From Montifringilla adamsi (lineage: Eukaryota > Chordata > Aves > Passeriformes > Passeridae), in contig JAGGNK010006448.1 of assembly GCA_017590115.1 (NCBI GenBank), positions 62,001 to 126,000 on the forward strand: a stretch of DNA of 64,000 bases, given 5' to 3'. Each line of letters opens with the position of its first letter. The first letter of the stretch is position 1. A program made the position numbers and the translations under genes. Shown here piece after piece: positions 12,956 through 24,145 of the stretch. Below the pieces are notes generated by a model that had not been told where the DNA came from, ran no database searches, and saw only the letters and a program-made list of their open reading frames with translations.

Positions 12956-15524
12956 TAGTTACATTAAACTTTTTCAACAAGACCTGGTATAAGAGGGTGC
13001 AGAGTTGCTTCAGTTCAAAGGAAAAGCTGAATAGGCTGTTGGAAAATGATTAAAGGAACTGTATTCCCATCTCTAGAATTATGTAAATAACAACAATTTT
13101 AGCTTTTGTTGGGTGCATGAGATGTATTTAAGGATAAAAATATGTCTTAATCCACAGAGAGTTCCGTTTGTAGAAATAAGCATCAAGAAGACATTTTTAG
13201 GATACTTCAATTTATCCAGAGCAAACCATAGTTAAACTACAAAATGCACCATGTATAGTGAAGAACCTTCAGAGAATTCTGTTCAGCTTGAAGACTTTAT
13301 TATTTTTCTTCAGATAGTTTTTAGTTTGCTGGGGTTTTTTAAAGCAAGATATTTTAAATGTAGGAAACCCTTGCCGAAGAACAGAAATATGTACTTTCTC
13401 TGATTAAAATATCTTTTTTCCTAAAGTGTTCTTTCGTGCTTGTTTCATTGACAGGGTTGGATTTCAGTTTGTCAAAAATAATTGCTTTGCATGATGTCTT
13501 TTGGCTCAGATGTGATGTCTGAAATTAAAGGCAGTAACAAACAACTAGTATTAAACTCATTATTATAAAAGTATAGGAATGTCAGGTTTTATATTTTGAA
13601 TGTAATGCACAGTTCAGTGTTTGAAAAAGATGAAAATGAAATGTGAACAATACCCACTGAGGCAGAACACAATGTTTTAATATGCAGTCAGTTAACGTGT
13701 TGTTGACCACTTTCTAAGCCTCAAAGAATTCTCATGGTGGAGCTGAGCCACAAGGAAAAAGACAACTTACCGAAGCCTGGGCCTTATGAGGTTTTATTTG
13801 GCACAAAAAGGCGTCTACTGATCATGAGCCTATTGTATTGTGAGCTGCATACAAAGAGGAAGAAAGATCTAATGCATTTGAATTTAAGGGATCTTGGTTT
13901 AAATCTTTCCCCCTGCATTTTCATCTGTTTCTCTGCAGTCTTGTAAATGTCTGCAGACTTGGTAGTTTTGTAAATAAAATAACTATGCATGGGTAAAAGA
14001 GATCTTGGCACTTCAGAAAGCATTCCACAATTTTCTGCATAAAAATAATGTATCAGTTAGAAAGACAGAAGAAAATTCCTGTCTGAAAGCCTTTCCTTCC
14101 AGGGTTTAGGTGCCTAACTGAGTTTTGGTAGTTTTCTTATATTGATTCAGGAGTCATAAGTCAAACTCATGGCTAGAAGCTGAAGAAGAGGAATATTTTT
14201 TATTTTACCATTAACATAAATTCAGAAATAATTTCTGGGGCAATATTTGCTTTGTTAAAATTTATTCTTTACTTGTGATTGAAAAAAATCACCAGATCCT
14301 GCAAATATAATAAACCCTATGCTTCTTTTCTTTGATTTGGTGTTGTCACAAATGCAAGAAAAGAAAGCAAGAGTAAAATAATTCTATTTTTTCTCTGGTA
14401 GGGAAATCTAATGTAAATGTTTAACTCTTATCAATGTCTTTCTGTAATTATAGCAACAATCTGACAATAAACTCAAAAAAACCCCAAGAAATCCTTCTTA
14501 CATAAACTTAATCTCAATGACAATTATCTCATTCATTTTGCTTACCATTGCTCTTGCAATTATCTTGCTCTTCCATCTCTAATGCATTTTCAGAATGAAC
14601 TGAATTTGAATTATGACAACCTATTTCACCTGGAAATCAGAGTAAAGGTACATTGGACATCATTCTGTGGCATTGCACTCTACATGTTCACTTTTTTTCA
14701 GGCCATACATATTTATTCATTCCTTCTAGTGAAGTTGTCACAGTTCAGTTTAGTTCAAAACTCCTTAGACACAAATTTATCCTCTCATCCACAAATAATG
14801 AATTTTTATTTATCATGGCTACCTAGACACAGGTAAACAATAACATTTTAAAGACATCAAAAGCCATCAAAAGCTTTGTGACTGCTGAATCCACTTTCTG
14901 CAGTTCTTTGTGCATCTCAATCTTTGCAATTTTTTTTTCAATATTAATTTGCTATAGAACATCAGGGCTCAAAGATGTAGTGCCAATAGGCTTGCAATGG
15001 CAGGTTGAACTCAACAGACAATTGAGAAGCCTGTCTGGTCTTTAGAAGTGATTATGAGGTCACATCAGAGGTTGTTGTCTTCTGCACATATGTTTGGGTT
15101 CAAAGATGCAGCATGCCTTGAGAAATATGAACACGTTACTGCATTTTTATAAGTAAAAGTGATGCTATTTTGATTTAGCCATACGTTTGAACCCTTTCTG
15201 GCCCTTAATTAATCAAAAGGCAGAATAAAGGACTGAAAATATGGACTTTTCATGCACCAAATATGTAGAAGAAGTAAGGAGGAGATGAACATTACAAAAG
15301 ATGACTGAAAATTAGGAGAAATAGAAAAATAAATATAGTAAAAGATATATAGGGAAAAATGTTTATCAGACAAGAAATAAGAAAAATACTGCATAACAGG
15401 ATGATGCAAGATATAATCTGGAAGAGAAATTATGTCATGTATGGCGTCTAATATTTTGACGTCAGCAAGGAATTCACAAAATATCCAATATTATCCTTAT
15501 AGCAAAAGTGATGAAGCATGGACT

Positions 15525-16575
15525 GGATAAGTGGAAAATGAGATGAGCAGAAAACTGGCTAGACCCTCGTGATCAAATTTGATCATTACTATACTTTGAC
15601 ACTAATAAAAGACTCACTCACGGCTGGTGCTTCCCCTCAGCAATCGGTACCTGAGCCACCACGGGTGAATGTGTATGCTAAAAACTGGATGATGGCATGG
15701 AGAGCAGTCTGAGCAGCTTTGCAGACAGTTACACATACAGTCAGTATGCTGGAGGGTAGAGCTGCTATTCAGATGGACTACAACAGGCTGGAGGAAGGAC
15801 TGACATATGTATCATGAAATTCAGAAATGGCAAATTATAAGTCATTGCCCATAAGCATCTGGGCAGGAATAATCCCATATATGAGTACAGGTTAGAGGCT
15901 GACTGTCTATAAACATTTTTGCAGAAGTGGACTATGGGGCCCTAGCAGATGAGTAGGAATTTGAGCCACCATTGAATCCTTGTATCAAAGATGGTTATCA
16001 ATATCTTGGGCTGCATTAATGAGATGGCTGCCTATAAGATGGCAGTAATTACTTTTTTCCATCTATTTACTACTTGTGAGGTTACATCTGGAGTGTGGCA
16101 TCTAATTTTGAACTCCCTTGCACAATATAAAAAGACCCAATTATATTGGGGTGCATCCAGCTAGAAACTACCCAATGTTCATGGGACTGGAAAGCCTTAA
16201 GTACAAGGACAGGCTAAGTGGATTGGATTTTATTCCAACTTAGAAAGAGAAAAGAAAAGGGAGATATTAATGCTAATACCTAAGAGCAGAGCTTGTGGAG
16301 GTGGTCCCAGAATCTTCTTAGATATGTGTCAACAACACATAGGGTAGGAAGCAACAGACTGTTGTTAACCACAGAAGATATTCTCAATTGATGCAGGAAG
16401 CAAGAGCTATCAAAGATAGTGTAATATGTGGTAGGGTTTCTGAGATACATGTGGAATTTCCTTTACTGGTGATACACAAATTTTGGTAGGCCAAGCCCCT
16501 CAACAGCTTGGTAGAACTGACCCAGCTTTAAGCAATGGATTTGGGGTGGGTTAACTTTGTGCAGCAGTGAGATAT
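15525..16575 (+). mobile_element. CR1 LINE, old ORF2 C-terminal part plus 3' UTR, plus strand
   Basis: Successive landmarks of avian CR1 ORF2 appear in the right order. These are GAAAACTGGCT near 15550; a segment at about 15685-15730 matching the ...DDGMES..LSKFADD... stretch (CTGGATGATGGCATGGAGAG, then CTTTGCAGACAG); GTAGAGCTGCTATTCAGA near 15755; CATCTGGGCAGGAATAATCCC near 15860; CTTGGGCTGCATTAATG near 16003; and GAGGTTACATCTGGAGT near 16080. The 3' UTR can be followed to about 16575, ending in a degraded TGACCC..GCTTT..GCA..GGATTTGGGGTGGG region. The family encodes an endonuclease/reverse transcriptase for retrotransposition. This copy is full of stops and frameshifts and is 5'-truncated, as most CR1 copies are. 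Divergence is high, so it is among the older insertions here. Confidence 0.8.
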
Positions 16576-19500
16576 CTACCCACATGGAAAAATGTGACAA
16601 AAATACTTATGGATCTAAATGAAGATGGGGAAATCACTTAGCAATTTCCATTATGTGCAAAATGAACTTGGGAAAATTTATTTATTGCTAATTAAGATTG
16701 ATTTTTGTGGTGAGAAAAATATTAAAAATTAAAACACCTTTCCCTGCACCCTCATCCTTGGTTTCAAACTCTCATTTCATTCCATTCCCATTGTGTCTTA
16801 TAGTGGATCCATTTTGGAGTTGGTTCTTTCCAATTTAAATTACTCTCTCTGATTTTGTGATCTGGTGTTAGTGGCAAGCAAATGGAAAGATGAAATAAAG
16901 AGATTTACACACACAGCAGTAAAAACTTTATGGTACAGGTGAGTGTATGGAGACATGGACAAGGAGAAGGGAGAATAAAAAGGAACAGCTGCTCATCAGC
17001 CTTTTTTCAGTGTGTATATGAGTACAACAGTAATCCTTATCATGGTGAAACTGCAGGAAATTATTTGTGTATCTACGACTGCGCATAAAATGTGTAAATA
17101 TTATGGTTTAAAAACAAAACACCTAGCATGGAATGGTCAGAATTGCAATAGCTTAATATTTTCAGATAGCAGTGTTGATAATTTATGAACAAGTCTTCAT
17201 TAACCTGACAGGATGATTTGCAGGACTGATTAATGTATTGAATAAGTAAATAGATAGGGCTCTATGTTTCATGTTGAATTTGATGCAGAAAAAGTATGTA
17301 TGTATAGACACTATCCTTAAAGTTGTGAGTGACTGATGTACTTATCACAATTTTAGTGCATCTGTGCCACAGGAGGCTGTATCAGCACAATGCAAATCTT
17401 TTTATAAGGAGAATTATAGTAACAAATTAAAAACAAAGTGTTGGTAAAAAATAGTTTCTTTTTTAAAGTACCACTATTGTCTCCAATCTTTGTAAAAAAA
17501 TAAGTGCAATCAATCCAAACTTTATCTCTTTCCAGATTTCACAGAAAGTATGGTTTTCATAAAATAGGTAATAGCAGTGCTCTTCTTTAGCTTAGCTCTA
17601 GTCACTACTGTGATTCTCAATTTGATACTGCCCTCCAGGGAAATACCCACACACTTGTCATTTGGGCTAGGAGTGCAGTCATCACTGCAGAGAACCATTT
17701 CTCATGCTTGTCACTCAGCTCTTGAAAGGATACACATCCACATATTGTATATCACATACATTCCACACACCATAAACAATCATCTCTCACTTTCGATCTG
17801 CACAGAAAAAGATGGCTATTTGCAGAGCTCCATATTAGGATTTAAATTGAAATAATGTCCAGACAACCTAGAAAGTGCTTAGGTCTGGAGAATAATTTAA
17901 ATGCATTCTGTGTAACACTGAAATTAATGCTTGCAGTCTATTTGTTACAAAATTTCATAAAGTAAGATTTCCTATGCAGTACTTTTATTTTATTGAGGCT
18001 TTCTGCTCACAGGAATACTTAAAACAGTTTTAAAAATACAATACCACTGTCCAAGGAATTCTGTGGTTTTTTGCTGAATACATGGGCTTTGTATAATTTG
18101 CCTAATAAGCTGAATGTATTCATATGTTAATAAATTTGACTTATTGATGTTTTATTTGACAAAGCAATTATTTGCATACAGACTTCTACAGCTGCAAGAT
18201 ATTAATGTCTCATGAGATTAGTTTTTTTAAAAAAGAAAGGAAAATATTACAACTCCTTATGGAAAATGGACATCAAAGGTTACTCTGTACAAGAATAGTG
18301 TTGAAAACTCCATTCAAACTGGGGGAAACAATGGAAGTTTTATTACAATCATTCAAAAATGCAGACCAATTTTGCATTGATTCCCCACAGAGAGTTATTT
18401 TTCTGCCTAAAAATCTATTCAAAAGAGCTATATTATAACTTCTTTTGCATTTACTTACTTCTACGTACAATATCTTCATCATCTTGGACTCAAATGGCTG
18501 TATTCTGTGATTTTACTTTTAGTATGAAAAGAGATTTTCATCTTTTCGTCTTTCATTCTAAGAATTTAGTATACAAAGCAGTATGGAGCTTCATATGAAG
18601 CTGAGGTGAAGAGAGAGTATTCATTATAAAGAATTTATTTTACAACTGAAGCTAAATATTTTCACAACTACTCTTCTTCACTTTTATTTTCTACCCCTAT
18701 TTCTCTTCCTTCCCAATATTTTCATTCTTTTCAAATTACATAAGTGAACAGTTATGCAACTCCACACCTTAGCTTTCACTTCTCATTTTTTACACACCAT
18801 GTTCTGTTTAGTCCAACCACAGCAGATGCAAAGGTACGTTTCATGAACATTCAAAAATACACAGCAGGTTTTTGCACAGTGCCAGCAGTCTCTTTTTGAG
18901 AGACAGTTAACTAATGAGAAACTGAAAATCTTTAGGTCAGTTAGTACTACAAAGCATTAGTAGATGGTTGAAATATCCTGTCATCAGTTTGGAGTAATTG
19001 TAGTTACCCTAAGATAAGCTATTCAACAAGCAAAAATGGAGAGTAGAGTTTCATCCTTTCTTAATGTTCAGTATTTTTTTACCCACACTCAGATGCTTGT
19101 TTCTCTTGTCTACACTGGTCACTAAACTTGCTATAATTTATACTGTTAGTGGAATTAAGACCTGTGTTTTCATCTGTCTTCCAGCAACTATTACTACATT
19201 TAATTATAACACTGTAGGAATTTACTTAAACGGATTAATAGGATTACTTAGGATGCTACATAATCTGTGCATAAAGTAGATATAAAACTCACTATGGAGT
19301 ATGGTGTAATTCCAAAATTATGTGTATTAGAAAATCACAGAACTACCATTTCATGATGAATAGAAGTAAGAAATTACTTATTTCATATTAGTGCCTCCTT
19401 TTTATTAGACCTCTATTAAACACATCCAGAGACAATGGAGTTGGCATTCTATACCTTTGAAACTAGGATTGAATCCCAAACATATATAACACACCCAGGT

Positions 19501-19805
19501 AACCTATATGTACATAACACTTCATTTCAAAAGCAGTGAATGACTTATATTTGTATTTGTAGTGTAACAAAAATCCTTAAATTCATTGTTTCCACTAACA
19601 ATATATATAAAAAAGTCATTTTAATATTGAAAAGTGGAATCTAGAGAAGTGGAATCTATTTTAATGTCAATATTAAGGAAAATGGATGTTTGAATAATAA
19701 GCAGGAAAGTATTTTTGTGATGTTGAAAGATAAAACTTCTGAGTAAGGTTTTTCATTTATTGTTAAACTAATCTTGTATCATTTTGAGTCTGGGTGGAAC
19801 CAAAT
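16576..19805. other. gene-free AT-rich DNA
   Basis: No transposon, RNA gene or supported exon was recognised. The stretch about 17140-17290 reads like unique DNA with several homeodomain-type ATTAAT cores. Open frames of 60-90 codons, for example 17577-17855, carry no family signature. Confidence 0.55.
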
Positions 19806-20322
19806 ATCGTCCTGTCTTGTATAAGATAGTGTTGCCAGTAGGACCAGGGCAGTGATTATCCCACTGTACTCAGCGGAAGGACCTGGGTTTATTTAGCCTG
19901 AAGAAAAGTACATTCAGGGGTGACCTTATTGCTCTCTACAGATACCTGAGAGGAGGTTGTTGCAATATAGGGGTCAGTATCTTCTCCCAAGCAACAAAAG
20001 ATAGGGCGAGAGGAAATTACCTCAAGTTGCACCAAGGTTGTAATGTATCCAAGATATTGGATATATTCGTTATAATATAACCAATATATATTGGATATAT
20101 TGTTAAATCAAATAATTGGATATTAGGAAAAAAATCTTCACTGAAAGGATGGTCAGACATTGATGGTGATAAGTCCCCATCCCTGAAGGTTTTTAAAAGA
20201 CCTGTAGGTGTGGTGCTAAGGGAGATGATTTTCTGGTGGATTTGGCAGTGCTGGGCTTATGGCTGGATTTGATGATCTCGGGGGTCTTTTCCAACATAAA
20301 TGATTTTATGATTCTATGATTT
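19806..20322 (+). mobile_element. CR1 LINE 3' end, plus strand, internally rearranged
   Basis: It starts in the ORF2 C-terminal region (AGTGTTGCCAGTAGGACCAG), jumps at about 19874 over roughly 100-150 bases of the usual element, and resumes at TTTATTTAGCCTGAAGAAAAG. It then runs through the 3' UTR (TTCACTGAAAGGATGGTCAG) to the diagnostic terminus TTTTCCAACATAAATGATTT with ATTCTATGATT near 20320. A second deletion lies near 20170 and an AT-rich insertion sits at about 20043-20115. No coding capacity remains. The well-preserved 3' terminus makes the identification secure. Confidence 0.9.
20043..20115. repeat. AT-rich palindromic insertion inside CR1
   Basis: Between the CR1 segments ...CACCAAGGTTG and TTGGATATTAGG there are about 70 extra bases built from repeats of TTGGATATATT, plus the perfect palindrome CCAATATATATTGG. 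The TTGGATAT unit also begins the following CR1 sequence, so the insertion probably grew by slippage from that CR1 motif. Confidence 0.7.
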
Positions 20323-20927
20323 TAAAGCACAAATGTCTTCTGTGGGTTTTTTACTTCCATTGAAATCTCTGAAACCAGACCTCTGTCAGAAACAGAAACA
20401 GACTGTATCTTGTATTCAAGTTACTAAATCAGTTCTATTTTTCACATTTTATAGAAGAGTGTGTGTTTATGCTTCCAGATAATTTTCTAAAGAAATACCT
20501 CAAGACATATTCAAATGTTAATTATGATTATTCAGTACAGTGAAGAGACAGTTTTAAATAATGTAATAATTACTAAGGGAAAAAAATATTTCATGATTCT
20601 GAACTGAAAATGAAATAAATTTCTTCTTGAGTCTAGTGATTATATATATCTTCAAATAAGGTTTTAGTCCTGAAATAAGAAATTGTGTTGGACAACAAGG
20701 CACTTACTCATACTTCATCCTCACTGTGATCATCATCTAAGCCGATCATTTTATCTTTCACCCATATTAATTTTAGCTATATTCTCATCCTTTTATGATG
20801 TGAGTGGTATTGTGAGTCAATCTTATTTTCTTTTAATTGTCATTTTGACATCATGTAAACCAAAAGTGTCTTTTTCTGATTCAGACTTTTTCTCATTTTG
20901 CATACACCACAGAGAGGCTTCAGTAAA

Positions 20928-20990
20928 ACACACATACACAGAGACACACAGACACAGACACACAGACACACACACACACAGACATACACA
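20928..20990. repeat. imperfect (CA)n / (CAGA)n microsatellite
   Basis: About 60 bases of CA dinucleotides interrupted by GACA and GATA units (ACACAGACACAGACACACAG). Interruptions limit slippage, but it could still be polymorphic. Confidence 0.9.
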
Positions 20991-22049
20991 GCCACTTACA
21001 CATGCACATCCTCAGCCCCCTTCATCCTATCTCTCCCCTCACACTGAAGAAAAAAGGAGGGTCACGTTTCATGTCTCCTTGAATGAGTTAACTACGGTTT
21101 TTGCTTGTCTCACTTTGAGCATTTAACTGTCATAAGGGCAAAGCAAGGGCCTTTTCATACATTTTGAAATAATACATTGTCTCTTTGGAGATAGCACTGT
21201 CATTTGTTTTCATTTCACCAGCACGTCACTCTTCAGATTGAAATATATATTAAAGGGAAAGTCCACTTTCTGAGAAATGCGATGAAACGGATGAGTTTTC
21301 TTCAACTGCCTTTCATCTGAAACACAATCCTCTTACAATAAATAGTGTGATGGATTATAAAATGTATTTTGAAATTCAATACTCTTTTGTTGCTTATATT
21401 ATTGTAATTCTAGAGGAGTGCACAGGAGACAAGTTGTCTCCTTGTCAAAATTTCAGCTTCATTTTACAAGCTTGTCTATATTTATGCAATTTTGTCAGAA
21501 ACAGTAATCTGAAATAGTGTATATAAATACATAAAAATATTATTTTTCTTGTATCTATTCTCATGCTAGATATTATTGAAAATTTTGTTTCCCTGCAATG
21601 GCACAGGGAAGGAGAATCAAAGAAACTTTTAGATTTATAGAACTCAACAGTAAAAGATACATATAGGTTTGAATATGACTTACTGTTTACCTGTGCATTT
21701 GAAGGCAATTGCTGAAGTATAATTCATTCTATGGACAATGGCTGCATGTGTGTTGGTGTGCTTTGATGCCTTTACAAGTTCTCAATACCAAAATCCAGAG
21801 AGTACAACAAAGAAAAACTGGAGTCATGGACATTTCAACATCAGGCAATCCATAGGCCATCCAAAGATTTTCCTATTACACATCTAAAGAGGTGTGATAA
21901 ACCCTGATTTTGATCCAGCAATAACAGAATGGTGACTTACAAAATGCTTCAATGAAGCATGAAGTAAAACACATTTACAATGAGATTGTGAAATATTGTC
22001 ATTTATATCTTTGTTGTTGGTCGTGTATTTATAGCATTGTTTTTACTGT

Positions 22050-22130
22050 AGTGGTTTGGTGGGTTTTGTTTGTTTGCTTCTTTGTTAGTTCATTTGTTTA
22101 TTTATTTTTGAGGGGGGGGTGGTTATTTTT
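22050..22130 (+). repeat. GT-rich low-complexity stretch with a G8 run
   Basis: The plus strand is nearly pure G/T over about 70 bases, with eight consecutive G at 22112-22119. It reads as low complexity despite lying inside a 68-codon open frame. Confidence 0.65.
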
Positions 22131-22220
22131 TAAGATGATCATATGGGAATGTATGTAAGCTTTTCCAAAGCACATAGGCCTTGCATCTAGACAATATTAA
22201 GAGTAATAAATAAAATCTCC

Positions 22221-22233
22221 TTTTTTTTTTTTT
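22221..22233. repeat. poly-T tract, (T)13
   Basis: Uninterrupted T run. An octamer-type ATGCAAAT lies just downstream at 22249-22256, which is a chance-level motif on its own. Confidence 0.9.
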
Positions 22234-23856
22234 AGTTAAAAGAATTATATGCAAATGGACATAATCCATCTGTTTTAGTTATTTCTACTTATATTCTCTT
22301 GAGTTTGTAGCTTCTTTCCTGTTTTAGCTGACTGTATCTGTTTACAAGAATATTCTATTTTTTCTGTCCTTAGTAAACATTCTTCTCATTGAATTAATAT
22401 TATATTACGTTTTAAATTCACTAGAAGTTTTATAAGTTGTTCATAGATTAATGTGAGACCTCTCTGAAATTTTATTGCTGTGTTGAAAATGCATAGAAAG
22501 TGGAAATAATAACTTCCTCAATGTTATATATATGTGAACATGTATCTACACACATACAATAAATAAACATGATGACAACTTTACAGAGATTTTTACATTA
22601 ATTTATTGGCTTGTCATTAGGCAGGAAAACCTGCAAAAATGTTCTGTAGGAGAAAGAAGATTTAGAAAAGCTTTATGCCAAGGACAAAAAATTCTTCAGA
22701 AATTTACACAGATTCTCTTTTCTGAGTCGATGCACACATAGATTTCTTTGCTTTAGTCTATTGATGACAAGTCATAGTCTACATTAGCAAAGTAAAAAGA
22801 CTTCTCAAGACAGAAAACAAAATGTTATCATCAGAGTCATGCAGGGTTTTTCTTCCTCAGGAGAAACCTTAGCCTCCAGAAAACATAATTTGGTATATTG
22901 AGAAAAGAGTTGAAGTAAGTGACTCTTCATTTTGATATGATTCTGTAGTTCAAAATTTCTACTATAGTTGATAGAATTTATCATCACCATGGTTAAAGGC
23001 AGCAGAGAATTTTTAATTCTTAATGCAATTCCAAAAAGTACATAATAGTAAAAAATATATTTTATTTTTGTAAAAACACCATCATTAAATGTGAAAAACC
23101 CAATCCTCTACCGTGTATTGGAACCTGAAATTTCTATCATACACAGCTTTTTTCTACACCTATTTCTTTCACTTCAAATAGAAAGACTAAATTGTTTTTG
23201 AGGAAGATAGTAAAAAGAAAGGGCTTTTAAAAATAAGCCTGGCAACAATTTTTAAACCATTACAACACACTACATCTGTCAGAATCTAGAATTACTCTAA
23301 AATATTTCACTAACATTCACAATAGTGATGAATGATCAAGTGGATACATTAGCTAAAATGAAAGGAGCAGCAAACATAAGCAAGATAAACTTAATATATA
23401 ATAATAGTGTGTGACTGGACTAAATGTCAAGAGGGTATGCAAAAATTGTTATATCCTTTGATGTGTTTTGCGTTAATATTTCTGGTCTATTCCTTCATGA
23501 GCTGGAAGTTTGCTTATAAAAGCAACATGTGTTTTTCCAGACTAGGACCTGTGCCATAAAAACCAAGTAACTTTAAGATGCCAACTACATTGAACAATTC
23601 AATAATTTCATGAGAATTTCTCTTTTTGAGGCTACTGTACTCTTTATGCGTGAAATATTTGCATGTGTATGAATATGCAAGCAGACAACTGCACCTCTAC
23701 TTCTCTAGGCTTCTTAACTTATGACTTTTTAGAAAGTTATATACACCAGCTACTACAAAGCAAGCCTCTCAAAACTGGCTCAACTAGAATTGTGTGTATA
23801 GATTATTTTGCAATTTAGAAGAAAAATGGGGAGAAAAGATAATGATTCCTTTTCTC

Positions 23857-23870
23857 TTTTTTTTTTTTTT
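23857..23870. repeat. poly-T tract, (T)14
   Basis: Uninterrupted T run followed by AATTAAAAAG. Simple sequence only. Confidence 0.9.
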
Positions 23871-24053
23871 AATTAAAAAGTAAAATAGTACTTTTTCACT
23901 TAAGCAATGAGCAATTAGAGGAAAAGGATGTATGCAACCATCGGTACTTTTGTGAAAATGCAGCCTTTTATTTTTTTCTCCCTAACCAGAAATATGTGGA
24001 TTTAGATCAAATCATATGATGAAAACCACATTTTTATCAAGGTGGCCTTTAAT

Positions 24054-24145
24054 AAAAAAAAAAAAAAAAAAAAAAAAAAGAAGGGAGAATGTGTAATCAA
24101 ACTTTAACTGTGTAAGTTCTGCAAAGGTGATAAAAAAAAAAAAAA
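24054..24145. repeat. poly-A tract cluster
   Basis: Two A runs lie within 92 bases: 26 A at 24054-24079 and 14 A at 24132-24145. A T9 run follows near 24161. No LINE or retrogene body precedes them, so they are treated as simple repeats. Confidence 0.9.

Larger units (their letters stand above)
4073..15524. other. gene-free AT-rich DNA
   Basis: About 11 kb with no recognisable exon, RNA gene or young transposon. It holds a GT-rich low-complexity stretch around 5735-5830, poly-A near 6100, a short AT repeat near 8110 and a 37-bp duplication at 12900. A more GC-balanced block at about 10375-10510 and the one around 11200-11600 look like unique DNA; I could not assign them to a repeat family. 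Confidence 0.6.

Noticed and set aside
20928..20990. CRISPR-like array
   Set aside because: The short regular units are an imperfect CA/CAGA microsatellite without spacers, in a bird genome.
20683..21126. 147-codon plus-strand open frame, the longest in the window
   Set aside because: It reads through the CA microsatellite as Thr/His/Arg repeats; no recognisable domain and no splice or promoter context.
423..24145. Poly-A tracts (423, 6097, 24054) as tails of processed pseudogenes
   Set aside because: No retrocopied coding sequence precedes any of them, and processed pseudogenes are rare in birds because CR1 does not mobilise poly-A RNA efficiently.
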